This document shows, in pieces, positions 50,495 through 60,070 of a stretch of 64,000 nucleotides of DNA. This stretch comes from Pseudoduganella flava (lineage in GTDB: Bacteria > Pseudomonadota > Gammaproteobacteria > Burkholderiales > Burkholderiaceae_D). Location: contig NZ_VLKW01000007.1 in the NCBI RefSeq assembly GCF_007830495.1, forward strand, positions 1 through 64,000. Direction: 5' to 3'. The position numbers were made by a program, and so were the translations under genes. Under the pieces are notes generated by a model. The model saw only the letters and a list, made by a program, of their open reading frames with translations. It made no database searches and was not told the origin of the DNA. Position 1 is the first letter of the stretch. Each line of letters starts with the position of its first letter.

Positions 50495-51244
50495 CTACAG
50501 TGTTTTTGACGAATCCTGCACGGCGCGGCGGTAAGCGGCCGGGGTGACGCCCAGCGTGTCGCGCATTGCCCGCGTCAGCGCGCTCTGGTCGGAGAAGCCG
50601 GCCGCCAGCGCCACGTCGGCGATCGGCCGGGTAGTGTTGGCCAGCCAGGCGCAGGCCCGGTCCAGGCGCAGCGCCAGCAGCCAAGCGTGCGGGCTGGTAT
50701 CGAGCTCGCTGCGAAACAGCGCATGCAGGCGGCTGACGCTAACGCCGGCAGCTTGCGCCATCGCCGCCGTGCTCCATGGCAGCCCCGGTTCCGCCTCGAC
50801 GCGGGCGCGCAACGCGGCCAGCCGCGAGGCCGGCTGCACGGGGCTGGCGGCCAGCGTGTCCAGCAGGAGCGGCACCCAGTTCGCCAGCACGCCGCCGGTA
50901 GCGGGTGCGTCGGCCATCAGCGCCATGTAGTCGACCAGCTTGCGGGCGGCCGGCGGCAATGCGGTGAACGGCCGCTCCAGCAGGCGCTCGCGCTGGGCGT
51001 CGATGAAGGCGGCGTCGACGTCGACGATCAGCGAGCGGTTGCCGGCCGCGCCACTCTGAGTATGCCAGGCGCCCGGCGCCACCAGCGCGCCATGCAGCGG
51101 ATCGAGCCGCCCTTCCCTGCCCTCGATCTCGAGCACGACGGCGCCAGAAACGGGCAGCACGAGCTGCGCGAACGCATGGCGGTCGGGCGCCTCGCGCGCG
51201 CCGTAGCTGCGTACGTGGAGGTCGGTGAAGGGCTGGGTGATCAT
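50495..51244 (-). CDS. AraC-family transcriptional regulator
   Basis: A 249-residue regulator: an N-terminal cupin-like sensor (about 20-90) and a C-terminal double helix-turn-helix (about 150-245, MAQAAGVSVSRLHALFRSEL and IADVALAAGFSDQSALTRAM). It probably controls the adjacent DMT transporter gene, which starts 61 bp downstream and is now broken. Confidence 0.9.
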   Translation of the reverse strand: MITQPFTDLHVRSYGAREAPDRHAFAQLVLPVSGAVVLEIEGREGRLDPLHGALVAPGAWHTQSGAAGNRSLIVDVDAAFIDAQRERLLERPFTALPPAARKLVDYMALMADAPATGGVLANWVPLLLDTLAASPVQPASRLAALRARVEAEPGLPWSTAAMAQAAGVSVSRLHALFRSELDTSPHAWLLALRLDRACAWLANTTRPIADVALAAGFSDQSALTRAMRDTLGVTPAAYRRAVQDSSKTL

Positions 51245-51281
51245 CGTGAAAGGCGCGGAAGAAGAACCAGTCTAGCACGCG

Positions 51282-52409
51282 TCACGGCGTTTCCAGCAGC
51301 GCGGACACGTACAGCAGGAAGCGGTCCTCGGTGCGCGCCAGGTCCAGCCCCGTGATGTCGGCGATGCGCCGCAGCCGGTAATCGAGCGTGTTGCGGTGGA
51401 TGTGCAGTGCGGCCGCCGTGGCTCCCCCATTGCCGTCATGGGCGAACCATGCGTCCAGCGTGCGGCGCAACAGGCCCTTGCGGTCGCCGGCATGCAGGCG
51501 GGCCATCGGCTGGCGCAGCTGGCGCGCCTGCCAGCCCGCGCCCAGGCCCGACAGCAGCACGGGCAGCGCCAGCTCGTCGTAGCTGAAGCGGCGCGCGGCC
51601 GGGTCGCGCGCGCGGCCGATGCGGGCGGCCGCCTGCGCGCTCTGGTACGAGATCGCGGCGCCGTCGACGCCCGGCAGCGCGATACCCATCGCCAGCGCAT
51701 GCGGCTGCCGGCATTCGTCGCGCAGCATGGCCGCCAGCAGGTCGCCTTGCCGGCGCGGTGGCGGCGCCGAGGCCGGGTCGTACGATGCCAGCAGCACCAT
51801 CTCGCGCGGGCCCGCGGCCGCCGTCAGCAGCGCGCCGTCGCGGGCCAGTAGACGCAGTTGCAGACGCTGGATCTCGGCCAGCGCGTCGGCACCGTCGTCC
51901 AGCTGCAGCAGGAACACGAGCTGGGTGCGGCCAAAGTCGAGCCCGAGCCGCTGGCCCCACGCCGCCAGTTCGCCGCGCGTCGCCTCGTCGTAGCGGATCA
52001 GGTTCAGCACGAACGCTTCGCGGTGGCGCGAGTCGCGCTGCAGCGCGCCGGCCAGCGCGGCCTGCTCGAGGATCATCTCGGCCGTCAGCCGCACCAGCGC
52101 GCCGAACTGGCGCACCTCGTCCGGCGTGCCGGACAGCCCCACCGCGCCGCACACCTGGCCGTTGACGACGAGCGGCAGGTTGATGCCCGGCTTCGCGCCA
52201 TGCATATTGCGCGCCGTCGCCGCGTCGATCTCCACGGGCACCTGCTTGGCCAGCGCCAGCAGCGCGCCCGCATGCAGCTCGCCGATGCGCGACGGCGTGC
52301 CGCTGGCCAGGATCGTGCCGTGCGCGTCCATCACGTTGACGTTGAACGGGATGATGCGCATGGTGCGGTCGACGATGTCCCGCGCGAGGCCGGTGGTCAG
52401 GATGTCCAT
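51282..52409 (-). CDS. cdaR: CdaR-type sugar diacid regulator
   Basis: A 375-residue regulator with an N-terminal diacid-recognition domain (about 1-130, including IGELHAGALLALAKQVPVEI and NLPLVVNGQVCGAVGLSG), a middle GGDEF-like domain and a C-terminal PucR-type HTH (TAAALHIHRNTLDYRLRRIADITG). In E. coli CdaR activates glucarate/galactarate/glycerate genes. Here it is divergent from an MFS carrier and glycerate kinase, the matching pathway, with 133 bp between. Confidence 0.9.
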   Translation of the reverse strand: MDILTTGLARDIVDRTMRIIPFNVNVMDAHGTILASGTPSRIGELHAGALLALAKQVPVEIDAATARNMHGAKPGINLPLVVNGQVCGAVGLSGTPDEVRQFGALVRLTAEMILEQAALAGALQRDSRHREAFVLNLIRYDEATRGELAAWGQRLGLDFGRTQLVFLLQLDDGADALAEIQRLQLRLLARDGALLTAAAGPREMVLLASYDPASAPPPRRQGDLLAAMLRDECRQPHALAMGIALPGVDGAAISYQSAQAAARIGRARDPAARRFSYDELALPVLLSGLGAGWQARQLRQPMARLHAGDRKGLLRRTLDAWFAHDGNGGATAAALHIHRNTLDYRLRRIADITGLDLARTEDRFLLYVSALLETP

Positions 52410-52542
52410 TCAGCGAGTCTAGCGCAAGCTTGTGCATATTCCCAGGAATTCGCACTGCCACGGCTTCGATTATTGTGCGCATGCACGAGGACTTTGGCAT
52501 CGCGTTTCCACATAATCGGCAAACCACGATAAGGAGACATGC

Positions 52543-53874
52543 ATGAGCACCACGCTTTCCGCCGCCCGCGCCGACGCCGGCGCGGCTTCGCCCATCCTCG
52601 AGCGGGGCTATCGCAAGGCCACCTGGCACCTGATTCCATTCATCTTCGTCTGCTACCTGTTCAATTACCTGGACCGTGTGAACGTCGGCTTCGCGAAGCT
52701 GGAGATGCTCGATGCGCTCAAGCTCAGCAACACCGTGTACGGGCTGGGTGCCGGCATCTTCTTCATCGGCTACGTGCTGTCCGGCGTGCCCAGCAACCTG
52801 ATCCTGCACCGCATCGGCGCGCGCCGCTGGATCGCCGTGATGATGGTGGCATGGGGCGCGCTGTCGGCCGCGATGCTGACCGTGACGTCGCCGCTGTCGT
52901 TCTACGTGCTGCGCTTTTTCACCGGCGTGGCCGAAGCGGGCTTCTTCCCCGGCATGGTGCTGTACTTCACGCACTGGTTCCCCGCCGCGAAACGGGGCCA
53001 GGTGATGGCGCTGTTCATGTCGGCGATTCCCGTGTCCGGCCTGATCGGCGGTCCGCTGTCCGGCTGGATGCTGGAGCACTTCGCGGCCGGCCAGGGCGGT
53101 CTCGCCGGCTGGCAGTGGCTGTTCCTGCTGCAAGGCCTGCCGACGGTGGTGCTGGGCGTGGCCGTGTGGTGCTACCTGTCCGAAGGCGTGCGCCAGGCGC
53201 GCTGGCTGACGGCCGACGAAAAGGCGGCGATGCTGGTCGCGCTGGCCGACGACGAGCAACGCCGCGTGCAGGCACCGCAAGCCGTGCAGTCGACCGGCAG
53301 CGCGTTCGCCAATCCGCACGTGTGGATGCTGGGCGTGATCTACTTCTCGATCCAGATGGGCGTGTACGCGCTGAACTTCTGGCTGCCGTCGATCATCAAG
53401 GCACTGGGCTTCGCCAGCGCCGTGACGGTCGGCTGGCTCAGCGCGATCCCCTACCTGCTGGCCGGCGTGTTCATGGTGTTCGTCGGCCGCTCCGCCGATG
53501 CGCGCGGCGAGCGCCGCCTGCACCTGGCGGTGCCAATGCTGATGGGCCTTGCCGGCCTGCTGCTGGCGGCGAACTTCTCGACCAATACCGTCATCGTGAT
53601 GACGGGCCTGACGCTGGCCACGATGGGCGCGCTGACGGCGCTGCCGATGTTCTGGCCGCTGCCGTCCGCCTTCCTCGGCAGCGCCGCCGCCGCGGCCGGC
53701 CTGGCCCTCATCAATTCGCTGGGCCAGATCGCCGGCTTCGTCAGCCCGTTCCTGGTGGGCTGGATCAAGGACGCGACGGGCAGCACCGACGTCGCGCTGT
53801 ACATCCTCTCTTCCGTGCTGTTCGTCGGCGCCGTGCTGGTGCTGCGCGTGCCGGCCCGCCTCGTCAACCGGTGA
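52543..53874 (+). CDS. MFS organic-anion transporter (ACS family, GarP/GudP-like)
   Basis: A 443-residue 12-helix transporter with the anion:cation symporter signature NYLDRVNVGFAKLEM (about 43-57). Family members import glucarate, galactarate, tartrate or similar acids with protons. The gene is divergent from cdaR and 5 bp before the glycerate kinase gene, which points to a hydroxy-acid (sugar diacid or glycerate) as substrate. The dehydratases expected for glucarate use are not in the window. Confidence 0.9.
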   Translation: MSTTLSAARADAGAASPILERGYRKATWHLIPFIFVCYLFNYLDRVNVGFAKLEMLDALKLSNTVYGLGAGIFFIGYVLSGVPSNLILHRIGARRWIAVMMVAWGALSAAMLTVTSPLSFYVLRFFTGVAEAGFFPGMVLYFTHWFPAAKRGQVMALFMSAIPVSGLIGGPLSGWMLEHFAAGQGGLAGWQWLFLLQGLPTVVLGVAVWCYLSEGVRQARWLTADEKAAMLVALADDEQRRVQAPQAVQSTGSAFANPHVWMLGVIYFSIQMGVYALNFWLPSIIKALGFASAVTVGWLSAIPYLLAGVFMVFVGRSADARGERRLHLAVPMLMGLAGLLLAANFSTNTVIVMTGLTLATMGALTALPMFWPLPSAFLGSAAAAAGLALINSLGQIAGFVSPFLVGWIKDATGSTDVALYILSSVLFVGAVLVLRVPARLVNR

Positions 53875-53879
53875 ACCCC

Positions 53880-55025
53880 ATGAAGATCGTCATCGCCCCC
53901 GATTCGTTCAAGGAAAGCCTCAGCGCGCTGGCCGTCGCCGAGGCCATCGAGCAAGGCATGCGCGAAGTGCTGCCCGACGCGCGCTACGTGAAACTGCCCG
54001 TCGCCGACGGCGGCGAAGGCACCGTGCAGGCGCTGATCGATGCCAGCGGCGGCCGCCGCGTCGAGGCCACCGTGACGGGACCGCTGGGAGAACCCGTCGC
54101 CGCGTTCTACGGCATCATGGGCGACGGCGTCACGGCCGTCATCGAGATGGCCGCCGCCAGCGGGCTGGAACTGGTGCCGCCGGCACGGCGCGATCCATTG
54201 GTCACGACGAGCCGCGGCACCGGCGAATTGATCCGCGCCGCCCTCGACGCGGGCGCGCGCCGCTTCGTGCTCGGTATCGGCGGCAGCGCCACCAACGACG
54301 GCGGCGCGGGCATGCTGTGCGCGCTCGGCGTGCGCCCGCTTGACGCGGCGGGTGCCGACCTCCCGGATGGCGGCGGCGCGCTGGCGCAGCTCGCGCACAT
54401 CGACGCATCCGGGCTCGATGCCCGCATCGCCGGCAGCACGTTCGACATCGCCTGTGACGTCAGCAACCCGCTGACGGGCCCGAACGGCGCGTCAGCCATC
54501 TTCGGCCCGCAGAAAGGCGCGACGTCGGCGATGGTGCAAACCCTCGACGCGAACCTGGCCCGCTTCGGCGAACTGGTGGCCGCCTGCACGGGCCGCGCCG
54601 TGGCCGACGTGCCGGGCGCCGGCGCGGGCGGCGGCATCGGTGCCGCGATGCTGGCCTTCCTGCAAGGCCGGCTGCGCCCCGGCAGCGAGATCGTCACCGA
54701 AGCGGTGGGGCTCGATGCCGCCGTGGCCGATGCGGACGTCGTCGTCACCGGCGAAGGCCGTATCGACGGCCAGACGGTGAACGGCAAGACCCCGGTCGGT
54801 GTCGCCCGCGTCGCGCAGCGCCATGGTGTGCCGGTGATCGCGATCGGCGGCTCGCTGGCGCCGGACACGCACCTCGTGCACGCGCACGGCATCGACGCCG
54901 TGTTCGCCGCCGTGAACCGTCCGGGCACCGTGGCCGAAGCGCTGGCGGCCGGCACGGAGAACGTGCGGCGCGCGGCGCGCAATGCGGCGGCGGCGATCGC
55001 GATCGGGATGCGGCTGCGGTGCTGA
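53880..55025 (+). CDS. glycerate kinase (GarK/GlxK family)
   Basis: A 381-residue type-I glycerate kinase: MKIVIAPDSFKESLSALAVAEAIE, LPVADGGEGTVQALI, LGIGGSATNDGGAGMLCALG and VVVTGEGRIDGQTVNGKTP are the family signatures. It phosphorylates D-glycerate to 2-phosphoglycerate, linking diacid or glyoxylate breakdown to glycolysis. It sits 5 bp after the MFS gene, forming a transporter-kinase operon opposite cdaR. The start at 53880 was set by homology; an earlier overlapping frame is a shadow of the transporter. Confidence 0.94.
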   Translation: MKIVIAPDSFKESLSALAVAEAIEQGMREVLPDARYVKLPVADGGEGTVQALIDASGGRRVEATVTGPLGEPVAAFYGIMGDGVTAVIEMAAASGLELVPPARRDPLVTTSRGTGELIRAALDAGARRFVLGIGGSATNDGGAGMLCALGVRPLDAAGADLPDGGGALAQLAHIDASGLDARIAGSTFDIACDVSNPLTGPNGASAIFGPQKGATSAMVQTLDANLARFGELVAACTGRAVADVPGAGAGGGIGAAMLAFLQGRLRPGSEIVTEAVGLDAAVADADVVVTGEGRIDGQTVNGKTPVGVARVAQRHGVPVIAIGGSLAPDTHLVHAHGIDAVFAAVNRPGTVAEALAAGTENVRRAARNAAAAIAIGMRLRC

Positions 55026-55119
55026 ACGAAGCCTCGTCTGCACGCTGCAGTACCGGTCGGCGGAGCCGCCGGCCGTCAGCAATGCGCGGGTGCTGACCCG
55101 GCAGGCGCGCCGCTCCCGC

Positions 55120-56214
55120 TCAACGCGATCCGCTCGCCGGCAGCGCGAAGCTGGCGACGGCGGTGCCGTAGGCGTAACGGAAGGTCGCATCCATGCCGGT
55201 TGCCTTGCCGTTCGAGCGCTCCCGTTCGCGGAACGAATACGGCATGCCATCCGGGGTCACGACGAGCGTCAGCACATACTGGTTCAGGTCCGGCTCGGCC
55301 GTGACCAGCCACCGCCCGTTCTCCTCGAGTGACGCGGCTTGCACGATCTCATACGATGTGCAGCGCGCCTGCCCGCACGCGACAGTCGACTGTGCGATCG
55401 ACATGATCGCGTCGGGTACGAGCTTGCGCATACCGAAATCCATGTTCATGTCGGGTGGCAGGTTCTCGCAGCGGAAGGTGCCGCGTGCCGGTTTCCTGCA
55501 GATGCTGTCGCCCACGATGATGCTTTCGCGCTCGCTCCTCACTTCGCGGAACCGCACGGGCGGCGCCGCGAAGTATTCGTCGTAGCCTTCCTGTGCGGCG
55601 CCGTCGGGCGCGACGAGGTGGACATCGGTGCGCAGCCCGGTCCGCGCCCGTTCGACCAGGCGCGCATTTGCCGCGGCATGGGCGGCTACAGCCGCTTCGA
55701 GCTGCGCGGGGGCCGGGTGCAGGCGGCGGAACTCGGCAGCCGTGGCAAACGCCGGCCTGGCGTTGCAGGCCAGGCTCGTGCCGCCGGCGGTATCGGTGGT
55801 ACCGGCTCCCGCCGGGCAAGGGCCCCCGGCACGTTGCGCCGACGGCGTTTCAACCACCTTGCCGCACACGCGGGCCTTCCACACCTCGTCGCGCCCACCG
55901 TCGACCTGCACGATCTCCAGCATCTCCCCCGGCGCGCAGTGCGCGCCGCCGACCGCCATCGGCAGCGTGAGCAACAGCAGCAGTACGCGCTGCTCCGCTG
56001 GGAGCAGGCGCGAACGGCGCAGCATCACAAACGAATCGGTCGTCCAGTTATCCTGCAGGTATTCGCCATATTCCTTGCCCGCTGGATGGGCGCTTTGCGC
56101 ATCGGTCAGCGGCCATGGCGTACCGCCGGGCGTGCCGCACCCGGTCAGCGCGAGCGCGGCACCGGCCGCGCAGGCAAGCCGGCGCAGCGCCGGGAACGTC
56201 GTCGGCGGCGCCAT
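55120..56214 (-). CDS. hypothetical lipoprotein
   Basis: A 364-residue protein starting MAPPTTFPALRRLACAAGAALALTGC, a signal peptide with a lipobox (LTGC), so a lipid-anchored envelope protein is expected. The rest is mostly beta/coil with scattered cysteines (CAPGE, VCGK, CGQARCTSYE), perhaps disulfide-bonded in the periplasm. I recognise no family. Its ATG overlaps the stop of the DUF805 gene (TGATG), so the two are coupled. The longer upstream reading of the frame is a shadow of DUF805. Confidence 0.72.
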   Translation of the reverse strand: MAPPTTFPALRRLACAAGAALALTGCGTPGGTPWPLTDAQSAHPAGKEYGEYLQDNWTTDSFVMLRRSRLLPAEQRVLLLLLTLPMAVGGAHCAPGEMLEIVQVDGGRDEVWKARVCGKVVETPSAQRAGGPCPAGAGTTDTAGGTSLACNARPAFATAAEFRRLHPAPAQLEAAVAAHAAANARLVERARTGLRTDVHLVAPDGAAQEGYDEYFAAPPVRFREVRSERESIIVGDSICRKPARGTFRCENLPPDMNMDFGMRKLVPDAIMSIAQSTVACGQARCTSYEIVQAASLEENGRWLVTAEPDLNQYVLTLVVTPDGMPYSFRERERSNGKATGMDATFRYAYGTAVASFALPASGSR

Positions 56215-56735
56215 CACAACACCTGGCCCGAAGGTGCGTTGCGGTTCTGGTAGCCGGGATGCGGGCCGCTCACGAAGGCGGCGACGACCCCGATCACCAG
56301 CAGCGCCACGAACAGCAGCGCGGCGGCCACAATGCCGGGCGTGTTTGGCCCGGGTGCCGGCCCATGGCGGTTCGGCCCCGCATCGCCACGCGCGCACGCG
56401 ATCCACAGGAAGACAACCACGTTGACGAGCGGGATGATCATTCCGAACGCCTGCCAGCCGGCATGGCCCATGTCGTTCAGGCGGCGCCTGCCCAGCAGGA
56501 CGGATACGACGACGCTCGCCACCGACACCAGGACTTGCACCGCAATGTAGGCGGACGATTCCGGCTTGGCGAGCAGCGCGACGAGGAACATCGGCGGCAC
56601 CGTCGTCAACAGGCCCAGCCCGAGCACGTACGCCAGGTAGCGCAGCCGGCCGATCCGGCCGCGCCACGCGAACATGCGGGGTGTATAGGTGTCGGGGGTG
56701 ACGGGGGTGTCGGGCGTGCTGGCGAAATCGGTCAC
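56214..56735 (-). CDS. DUF805 membrane protein
   Basis: A 173-residue inner-membrane protein with four hydrophobic helices and the DUF805 signatures FAWRGRIGRLRYLAYVLG (about 22-39) and RRRLNDMGHAGWQAFGMIIPLVNVV (about 83-107). The family is widespread but of unknown function. It overlaps the lipoprotein gene by 1 bp. Confidence 0.88.
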   Translation of the reverse strand: MTDFASTPDTPVTPDTYTPRMFAWRGRIGRLRYLAYVLGLGLLTTVPPMFLVALLAKPESSAYIAVQVLVSVASVVVSVLLGRRRLNDMGHAGWQAFGMIIPLVNVVVFLWIACARGDAGPNRHGPAPGPNTPGIVAAALLFVALLVIGVVAAFVSGPHPGYQNRNAPSGQVL

Positions 56736-56969
56736 GGGGCAATGCTCCAGGTAATTACTTAGGGGAAAATAGTAGGGGCTGATGCGGGGGTGTGCAAACC
56801 ATTCTGCATGGCCGGCCTGGAATTTGTCGCATTATTAGCTGGAATGCCACTTTTGTGAGCAACTAGCAACAAAATAGCCGAAGTTAGTGACTTCAGGACG
56901 GTGGCGCGGTATCCTGTTTCCCCTTGGAAATGAAGATTTCCATGTTCCACCAACCGGCAAGGCAGTTCC

Positions 56970-59285
56970 GTGGTCTTCAACGATATCGCGCACTGGCGCA
57001 CACAGATCCTCGCATCCCTGCTGTCGACGACGGCAATGGTCGGCACGGCCGCCGCGGTGCCGAGCATCGCGCTCGCGCTGCACGAGGGCCTGTGGGCCAT
57101 CGCGCTCGTCGACACGCTGGCATTCGTGTGGGTGCTGGTCCTGTGGCGCGCGCGCGGGCTGCCGTACGCGACGCGCGTATGCAATCTGCTGGCGATCCTG
57201 TACTTCATCGGCGTGGCGATGATGCTGACGGTCGGTCCGATCAGCCAGGTCTACCTGCTGGCCGCGCCGATCCTGGCGGCGATCCTGCTGGGCCTGTGGC
57301 CGGCGATAGGGGCGCTGATCATCACGTCCGGGACGATCATCGCGTTGACGTTGACGGGCCACGCGCGGCTGTACGTGACGGGCATGCCCGATTACGCGCC
57401 GCTGCCGACGCTGGTCGTCACGCTCAATTACACCTGCATCGGCCTGCTGCTGACCATTACGTCCAGCGTGCTGCTGCAGCGCCTCGCGCGTTCGCTGACG
57501 GACCTGCGCACGTTCGCCGACTCGCTGGAGGAACGGCAGGACGAACTGCAGCACCTCAATGGCGAACTGCGCCTCACGGCCGCCGCCGTCTCGTGCCTGA
57601 ACGAGATGGTGCTGATCGCGCGCGCCGTGCCGATCCCCGGCGCCGAGCAGCCGATCGTGTTCGCCAACGACGCCGTGCTGCGCCGCACCGGCTACACGCG
57701 CGACGAGATGCTGGGCAAGAGCATGCGCATGCTGCACGGACCACTCACCGATCAGGACGAGGTGGCGCGCGTGGTGCAGGCGATGCGCGACGTGCGCTCC
57801 ATATCGGCCGAACTGGTGAACTACACGCGCGACGGGCAATGGTATTGGGTCGAGATGGAACTGGTGCCGTTCGCTGACGAAGGCGGCAACAACACGCACT
57901 GGGTGCTGGTGGGGCGCGACGTGACCGAACGCCGCAAGGCGGCGGACGCGATCCACCAGCTGGCGTTCTACGACGTGCTCACGGGCCTGCCGAACCGCCG
58001 CCTGCTGATGGACCGGCTGCAGCAGGTGCTCGACGCCGCGGGCGCCGGCCACTATGCGGCCGTGATGTTCATCGACCTCGATCACTTCAAGTACATCAAC
58101 GATGCGCGGGGCCACGCCACGGGCGACATGATGCTGCGCGCCGCGGCCCAGCGGCTGTCGCAGCTCGTGCACGCGAACGACACGGTGGCGCGGCTGGGCG
58201 GTGACGAATTCGTCGTGCTGCTGGCCGACCTCGGCACGGTGGAGACGGCGGCGACCCGGCGCGCGCTGGCGATGGCCGAGCGGGTGCGCGCCGCGCTGAT
58301 GCAGGGGTTCCACATCGAAGGCCAGGCTTACCAGTCGTCCGCCAGCATCGGCGTGGCGCTGCTGCCGCGCGAAGGCCAGACGGTGGACGACCTGCTGCGC
58401 GAGGCGGACATCGCGATGTACCGCGCCAAGGCAGGCGGCCGCAATGGCGTGGCGCTGTTCGAAGACACGATGCGGGCAGAGGTCGAGCGCCGGCTGACGA
58501 TGGAGCGCGACCTGTCGCACGCGCTGCAGAACGGCGAACTGCAGATGCACGTGCAGCTGCAGGTCGATCAGCACGCCCGCCCTGTCGGCGCCGAGCTGCT
58601 GATGCGCTGGCGCCGCGCGGACGGCACATCGGTGCCGCCGGACCAGTTCATTCCCGTGGCGGAGGCGACCGGGCTGATCGTCCAGCTGGGGCATTTCGCG
58701 CTGCGGCAGGCTTGCCTGGCGTGGCTGCGGCTGTCGGCTGCGGGGCATGCGCTGCCGCTGTCGGTGAACGTGAGCCCGTCGCAATTCCGCCAGCCGGACT
58801 TCGTCGCGCAAGTGCGTGCGACGCTGGCCGAGACGGGCGCGCCGGCGTCGCAACTGATCTTCGAAGTGACGGAAGGACTGCTGATCGACAACCTGGACGA
58901 CACGATCGCGCGGATGCACGAGCTGGCGCAGCTGGGCATCCGCTTCTCGATCGACGACTTCGGCACCGGCTACTCGAGCCTGGCGTACCTGAAGCGGATG
59001 CCGCTGTACGAACTGAAGATCGACCGCAGCTTCATCCACGACACGCCGGGCGACGCGAACGGCACGGCGATAGTCCAGTCGATCCTCGCGATGGCGGCCC
59101 ACCTGGGCTTGCGCGTCGTGGCCGAAGGCGTCGAAACCCACGACCAGGCAGCGTTCCTGGCCGCCCACGGCAGCCCCGGCATGCAAGGCTACCTGTTCGC
59201 CCGCCCGATGCCGCTGCCGGAAATGCTCGCGTTGCTCGAAGCGCAACGCCACCCATCCCCCGCCCACGCCGACGCCAACAGCTGA
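56970..59285 (+). CDS. membrane GGDEF-EAL protein with PAS domain
   Basis: A 771-residue cyclic-di-GMP turnover protein. Six to seven helices fill about 1-160, a coiled segment and PAS domain follow (about 195-325), then GGDEF (about 330-490) with VARLGGDEFVVLLAD and EAL (about 500-755). The GGDEF inhibitory RxxD is missing (HAND). The EAL motif reads ELL (AELLMRW), but the catalytic set is present: SVNVSPSQF, FEVTEGLL, SIDDFGTGYSSLAYLK, LKIDRSF and VAEGVET. It may therefore be bifunctional or mainly a phosphodiesterase. GTG start. Confidence 0.92.
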   Translation: MVFNDIAHWRTQILASLLSTTAMVGTAAAVPSIALALHEGLWAIALVDTLAFVWVLVLWRARGLPYATRVCNLLAILYFIGVAMMLTVGPISQVYLLAAPILAAILLGLWPAIGALIITSGTIIALTLTGHARLYVTGMPDYAPLPTLVVTLNYTCIGLLLTITSSVLLQRLARSLTDLRTFADSLEERQDELQHLNGELRLTAAAVSCLNEMVLIARAVPIPGAEQPIVFANDAVLRRTGYTRDEMLGKSMRMLHGPLTDQDEVARVVQAMRDVRSISAELVNYTRDGQWYWVEMELVPFADEGGNNTHWVLVGRDVTERRKAADAIHQLAFYDVLTGLPNRRLLMDRLQQVLDAAGAGHYAAVMFIDLDHFKYINDARGHATGDMMLRAAAQRLSQLVHANDTVARLGGDEFVVLLADLGTVETAATRRALAMAERVRAALMQGFHIEGQAYQSSASIGVALLPREGQTVDDLLREADIAMYRAKAGGRNGVALFEDTMRAEVERRLTMERDLSHALQNGELQMHVQLQVDQHARPVGAELLMRWRRADGTSVPPDQFIPVAEATGLIVQLGHFALRQACLAWLRLSAAGHALPLSVNVSPSQFRQPDFVAQVRATLAETGAPASQLIFEVTEGLLIDNLDDTIARMHELAQLGIRFSIDDFGTGYSSLAYLKRMPLYELKIDRSFIHDTPGDANGTAIVQSILAMAAHLGLRVVAEGVETHDQAAFLAAHGSPGMQGYLFARPMPLPEMLALLEAQRHPSPAHADANS

Positions 59286-59620
59286 GCTGGTCGCAAAACC
59301 ACACCAGGGACTGTCCCTGAATTGCTGAGCTGGTTGCAAAACCACACCAAACGACAGGGACTGTCCCTCAATCCTGGAAATATTTCCTAAAACGAGGGAC
59401 AGTCCCTCGATTTTGGAAATACTTTTGCGGAAACGGTTTTCGCAGACCCGGCACGCCGCCTCCCTATGAAAGCCGCTGGCCCGTTATCCCGCACATTGCC
59501 GGGCGCTTAGCGTTTTCGACGCAGATGAACTGCTGAGCTGGTTGTAAAGCGACGAGGGACTGTCCCTCGATTCTGGAAATATTTCCTGTTTCGAGGGACA
59601 GTCCCCGAATTTTGGAAATT
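59286..59620. repeat. cluster of nested palindromic repeats
   Basis: Two full units (59357-59421 and 59556-59620) and one half unit (59307-59318) of the same element seen near 11269 and 11436. A full unit is a GGGACTGTCCCTCG-type arm (last base A in the first unit), GGAAATATTTCC at the centre, CGAGGGACAGTCCC as inverted arm, then a GATTTTGG/GAATTTTGG tail. A flanking motif gctgagctgg occurs three times (59281, 59324, 59532), so the region also grew by short tandem duplication. It fills the gap between the convergent GGDEF-EAL and Nif11-like genes; no gene is visible in it. Confidence 0.88.
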
Positions 59621-59810
59621 ATTTTAGGTCGGCAGCGTCAGCCAGCAGGCGTGCTTCGTTCGGCGTCAGCGTGACGCCGTGGCGGGCCGCGATGGCTGCG
59701 AGCGCGACGAAATCGATCTCGCCCAGTTCCAGGTACTTCGCTACTTCGGCCTGCAGGGCCGGCGAGGCTTCCACTTGCCGGCGGAAGCGTTGTGCTGCGG
59801 CGATCGACAT
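59619..59810 (-). CDS. Nif11-like small protein
   Basis: A 63-residue protein, MSIAAAQRFRRQVEASPALQ followed by an acidic helical region and VTLTPNEARLLADAADLK. The helix-rich pattern with an aromatic near residue 9, a central LGEIDFVALAAIAARHG and TPNEA near the end matches the Nif11 domain, which forms leader regions of some ribosomally made peptides but also occurs in nitrogen-fixation clusters. There is no Gly-Gly cleavage site or core peptide here, so it is a stand-alone leader-like domain. The start follows GGAGAG; its stop codon lies at the edge of a palindromic repeat. Confidence 0.62.
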   Translation of the reverse strand: MSIAAAQRFRRQVEASPALQAEVAKYLELGEIDFVALAAIAARHGVTLTPNEARLLADAADLK

Positions 59811-60070
59811 GCGCTCTCCTGAAAAAAAGACATTGTAGCGAGGCAATTGCGCGCCCTCAACAAGGTTTTTTTTCCAGATCAAATTAGCAAATAAGCAGCT
59901 GTGTGGCATCAAGTAATCCGAATCTTACAAATTCACGCGCCGAACGCCACTGGCTGAGCATGCTCGCCTGCACCGATACTTGGCACCGATGCACCGCCGC
60001 GATGCGCGGTCGCTGACGACGCACCGACCCGGTGCGTCGTGGACAGCCGGCACACCTTGAGGGACGAGAC

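Noticed and set aside
55026..55119. GC hairpin between the glycerate kinase and lipoprotein genes as a terminator
   Set aside because: GGCGG/CCGCC can pair, but no T-tract follows on either strand.
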